Program-made: the position numbers and the translations under genes
Origin: Eubacterium sp.
Lineage (GTDB): Bacteria; Bacillota; Clostridia; Lachnospirales; Lachnospiraceae
DNA length: 64,000 nucleotides
Assembly: GCA_022764165.1 (NCBI GenBank)
Contig: JALERM010000186.1
Location: forward strand, 1-64,000
Direction: 5' to 3'
The notes under the pieces: model-generated
The model's database searches: none
The model's input: the letters and a program-made list of their open reading frames with translations, nothing else
What the model was told of the DNA's origin: nothing
Shown: one piece after another, positions 62,017-64,000 of the stretch
How the letters are laid out: each line of letters begins with the position of its first letter
How positions within the stretch are numbered: position 1 is the stretch's first letter

Positions 62017-62034
62017 AACTGTTTCTTCCAATTT

Positions 62035-63258
62035 TTAAAGATAATAGACTCCGTCCTGACGACAAATATGTCTTGTATCAAAAACAATTTTATTTTCCAG
62101 CTTATCCATGTTCTCTTTAATCTCCTGATGATCCACCAAAATAACAACCAGATCAACAGCCTGCAAAAATTCATCCAGATTATGATATTGGTTTGGAACA
62201 ATATCTCTGTCCACCATCGGGTCATAGATTTTCACCCGGTTTCCGCAAAGATGCCTTTTCAAAGAGGACAACATCTGCAAGGTAGGTGAATCTCTGACAT
62301 CGTCTACATCAGCCTTGTAAGTCAACCCATAAAATCCTACCCTGCTGACATCTTCAATCCCGCATTGGTTCATAACTTCAGACACTCGACCAAGTACATA
62401 TTCAGGCATAGAATCATTCACTTCACGGGCTGCTTTAATCACGTGGGTCAGACTTGGAAAATCACCTACGAGGAACCACGGATCAATAGGAATACAATGT
62501 CCCCCGACGCCTGGCCCGGGCGACAGGATATTCACCCTTGGATGCTGATTGGCAATCCGAATAATTTCGTAAACGTCCAGATCTTGTTCATGACATATTC
62601 TGGCCAATTCGTTCGCATAAGCAATGTTGATATCGCGAAAAGTATTCTCAACGACCTTACTCATCTCTGCTGCCCGAATACTTGTCACTGTAATAGTACC
62701 CTGGCAGAAAAAACTGTAGAGAGACTTTATTTTTTCTCCGATCACCGGGTCATCTGCACCAATCGTGCGATCATTATGTAATAATTCATAAATCATATTT
62801 CCCGGAATGATTCTTTCCGGTGCATGAGCCAGATGGACATCCTCGCCGATAACCAGACCATACTCCTGGATCACAGGCCGTATATAGGTATCAATAGTAC
62901 CAGGTGATACAGTCGACTCGATGACAATCACTGATCCTTTATCACATACCGGCAATACTGATCTGACTGCAGTTACTACATAAGAGGCATCCACTTTCTT
63001 CGTTATTTCTTCATAAGGTGTCGGAACCGAAATAATATACGTATCCGCCTTTACATATTCTGTTGTAAATAAAACACCATTCTTTCTGGCTTCCTGATAT
63101 AATTCTTCCAGCCCCTCTTCTTTTAAAGGCAGCTGTCCGACATTCAGAGTCTCGACCCGTTCTCTTTTATAATCAGTACCCACTGCTTCTACGCCATGAG
63201 CAGCCATCATCAGAAGCGTCGGCAGCCCGATATACCCCAGCCCTACTACATTTACCAT
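62035..63258 (-). CDS. wecC: UDP-N-acetyl-D-mannosamine dehydrogenase
   Basis: 407-residue NAD-dependent UDP-sugar dehydrogenase making UDP-ManNAcA. The NAD site is VVGLGYIGLPTLLMMA. IESTVSPGTID, VENTFRDINIAYANELARI, the catalytic Cys loop GPGVGGHCIPIDPWFL and GLTYKADVDDVRDSPTL follow. With wecB it provides the acidic sugar used by the WecG/TagA-type enzyme upstream. Confidence 0.96.
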   Translation of the reverse strand: MVNVVGLGYIGLPTLLMMAAHGVEAVGTDYKRERVETLNVGQLPLKEEGLEELYQEARKNGVLFTTEYVKADTYIISVPTPYEEITKKVDASYVVTAVRSVLPVCDKGSVIVIESTVSPGTIDTYIRPVIQEYGLVIGEDVHLAHAPERIIPGNMIYELLHNDRTIGADDPVIGEKIKSLYSFFCQGTITVTSIRAAEMSKVVENTFRDINIAYANELARICHEQDLDVYEIIRIANQHPRVNILSPGPGVGGHCIPIDPWFLVGDFPSLTHVIKAAREVNDSMPEYVLGRVSEVMNQCGIEDVSRVGFYGLTYKADVDDVRDSPTLQMLSSLKRHLCGNRVKIYDPMVDRDIVPNQYHNLDEFLQAVDLVVILVDHQEIKENMDKLENKIVFDTRHICRQDGVYYL

Positions 63259-63275
63259 GATTTTCCCTCATATCT

Positions 63276-64000
63276 CTATCTTTTATTTTTGAACATTACC
63301 TTAAGCTTATATCTTAACACATACATCATAAAACTTATATTTCCAACCATATACCGATTCCAGAGTCGACGTGGTTCCTGCATAAATCGATAAAACCATT
63401 CCAGACCGCACTTCTGCATCCACAGCGGTGCTCTTTTTGTTGCTCCGGCTATGACATCAAAGCTTCCACCCACACCCATGACAAAAGGTATATTCAGATC
63501 TTTCAAATGCTGTCGAATCCAATATTCCTTCTTGGGCGATGAAAATGCTACAAACATAATGTCAGCACCCGACGCTGCCATGTTCTTTACAATCTGTGGC
63601 TCTTCTTCCTCCGTAAAATAACCATTTCTATAACCGACAACCTGTAAAGAAGGGTACTTTTCCTCAAATATTTCTTTCACTTTTTCCACTACTTCTTCTC
63701 TGGCACCAAACAAATAAATCTTGTACCCCCTGACAGATGAATCCTCAACAAGACGCATGAACAGATCACAACCTGTCACACGCTCTTTCACAGGTACATT
63801 TAGCAATCGTGCTGCCAACAAGATAGAAAATCCATCCGCATTGATAAGCGGACACTCATTTACGATTTTTCGAAGCTTCTCATCTTTACGCATGAGATTT
63901 ATCTTCAGGGCATTAATCACCACATGCTGTACCGGCACCCGGCGTTCAACCATTTCCTCAACAGCCTCCACCGTCTCATCCATCGACATAGCATTGACAT
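63276..64000 (-). CDS. WecG/TagA/CpsF-family (GT26) glycosyltransferase, start beyond window
   Basis: About 240 residues visible. The frame is open to the window edge (VNA precedes MSMDETVEAV), so a few N-terminal residues are missing. Family motifs: VVINALKINLMRKDEKL, LINADGFSILLAARLL, KIYLFGAREEVVEKV, MFVAFSSPKKEYWI and VGGSFDVIAGATKRAP with GLEWFYRFMQEP. The enzyme adds ManNAc or ManNAcA to GlcNAc-PP-undecaprenol. With wecB and wecC next door, ManNAcA is the likely donor. Confidence 0.93.
   Translation of the reverse strand, partial: VNAMSMDETVEAVEEMVERRVPVQHVVINALKINLMRKDEKLRKIVNECPLINADGFSILLAARLLNVPVKERVTGCDLFMRLVEDSSVRGYKIYLFGAREEVVEKVKEIFEEKYPSLQVVGYRNGYFTEEEEPQIVKNMAASGADIMFVAFSSPKKEYWIRQHLKDLNIPFVMGVGGSFDVIAGATKRAPLWMQKCGLEWFYRFMQEPRRLWNRYMVGNISFMMYVLRYKLKVMFKNKR

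Noticed and set aside
1..64000. tRNA, rRNA, CRISPR or prophage genes
   Set aside because: No cloverleaf with CCA-type end, rRNA segment, regularly spaced repeats or phage structural genes were seen when reading the intergenic stretches, all of which are shorter than about 310 bases.

Overview
This window reads as chromosomal DNA of an anaerobic, low-to-moderate GC Gram-positive bacterium of the Clostridia, most likely a gut Lachnospiraceae member. That placement is an inference from gene content: AddAB instead of RecBCD, Hsp33, rubredoxin, a CsbB/YfhO pair that glycosylates cell-wall polymers, S-layer-homology repeats, strong AGGAGG-type ribosome binding sites, and an AAA-ATPase/PD-(D/E)XK family common in that group. 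Nearly all genes lie on the minus strand. The plus-strand genes are the FMN-binding-like protein, the MATE transporter, apbE, aspA, the SpoU-type RNA methylase and the SLH protein. I saw no rRNA, tRNA, CRISPR array or prophage.

Layout: 1-0.85 kb is a graveyard (ISAs1-type transposase running off the edge, a GH32 fragment, a frameshifted unknown fragment). 0.8-10 kb holds a DUF89 phosphatase, addA, addB and a radical SAM enzyme. 10-15.6 kb holds an FMN-binding-like protein, nadE, hslO, a methyltransferase and a MATE pump. 15.6-22.4 kb carries a two-component system followed by csbB-like and yfhO-like genes, and a HAD phosphatase. 22.4-28.6 kb carries an orphan HsdM/HsdS-like pair with decayed methylase motifs, apbE and an OLD-type ATPase/TOPRIM nuclease. 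28.7-34.7 kb is a full urease operon (ureA-B-C, UreI-type channel, ureE-F-G-D) preceded by a consensus promoter and a leader with a terminator-like hairpin.

35.1-41.2 kb is the most interesting segment. Seven tightly packed genes read deoB, pdp, punA, cdd, a lipoprotein barnase, a barstar-metallophosphoesterase fusion, and nth. A surface-anchored RNase with its inhibitor therefore sits inside a nucleoside-salvage operon, which suggests RNA scavenging with self-protection.

41.2-53.2 kb carries a dual-GGDEF/EAL receptor, a LysR regulator divergent from aspA, an AAA/PD-(D/E)XK protein, rubredoxin, a TetR regulator, a membrane-anchored MerR regulator with a YbjQ protein, an RNA methylase, and an SLH-transglutaminase protein. 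53.2-64 kb is a Wzx/Wzy-type surface polysaccharide cluster: WecG/TagA, WecC and WecB (ManNAcA on the lipid carrier), two glycosyltransferases, a polymerase, a Stealth phosphotransferase, a pyruvyltransferase, a flippase and an acetyltransferase.

Two further patterns stand out. One is a family of four near-identical CCCCGGGG palindromes placed at gene ends, two of which supply the last codons and stop of a gene. The other is a MITE-like inverted-repeat element just downstream of the urease operon.
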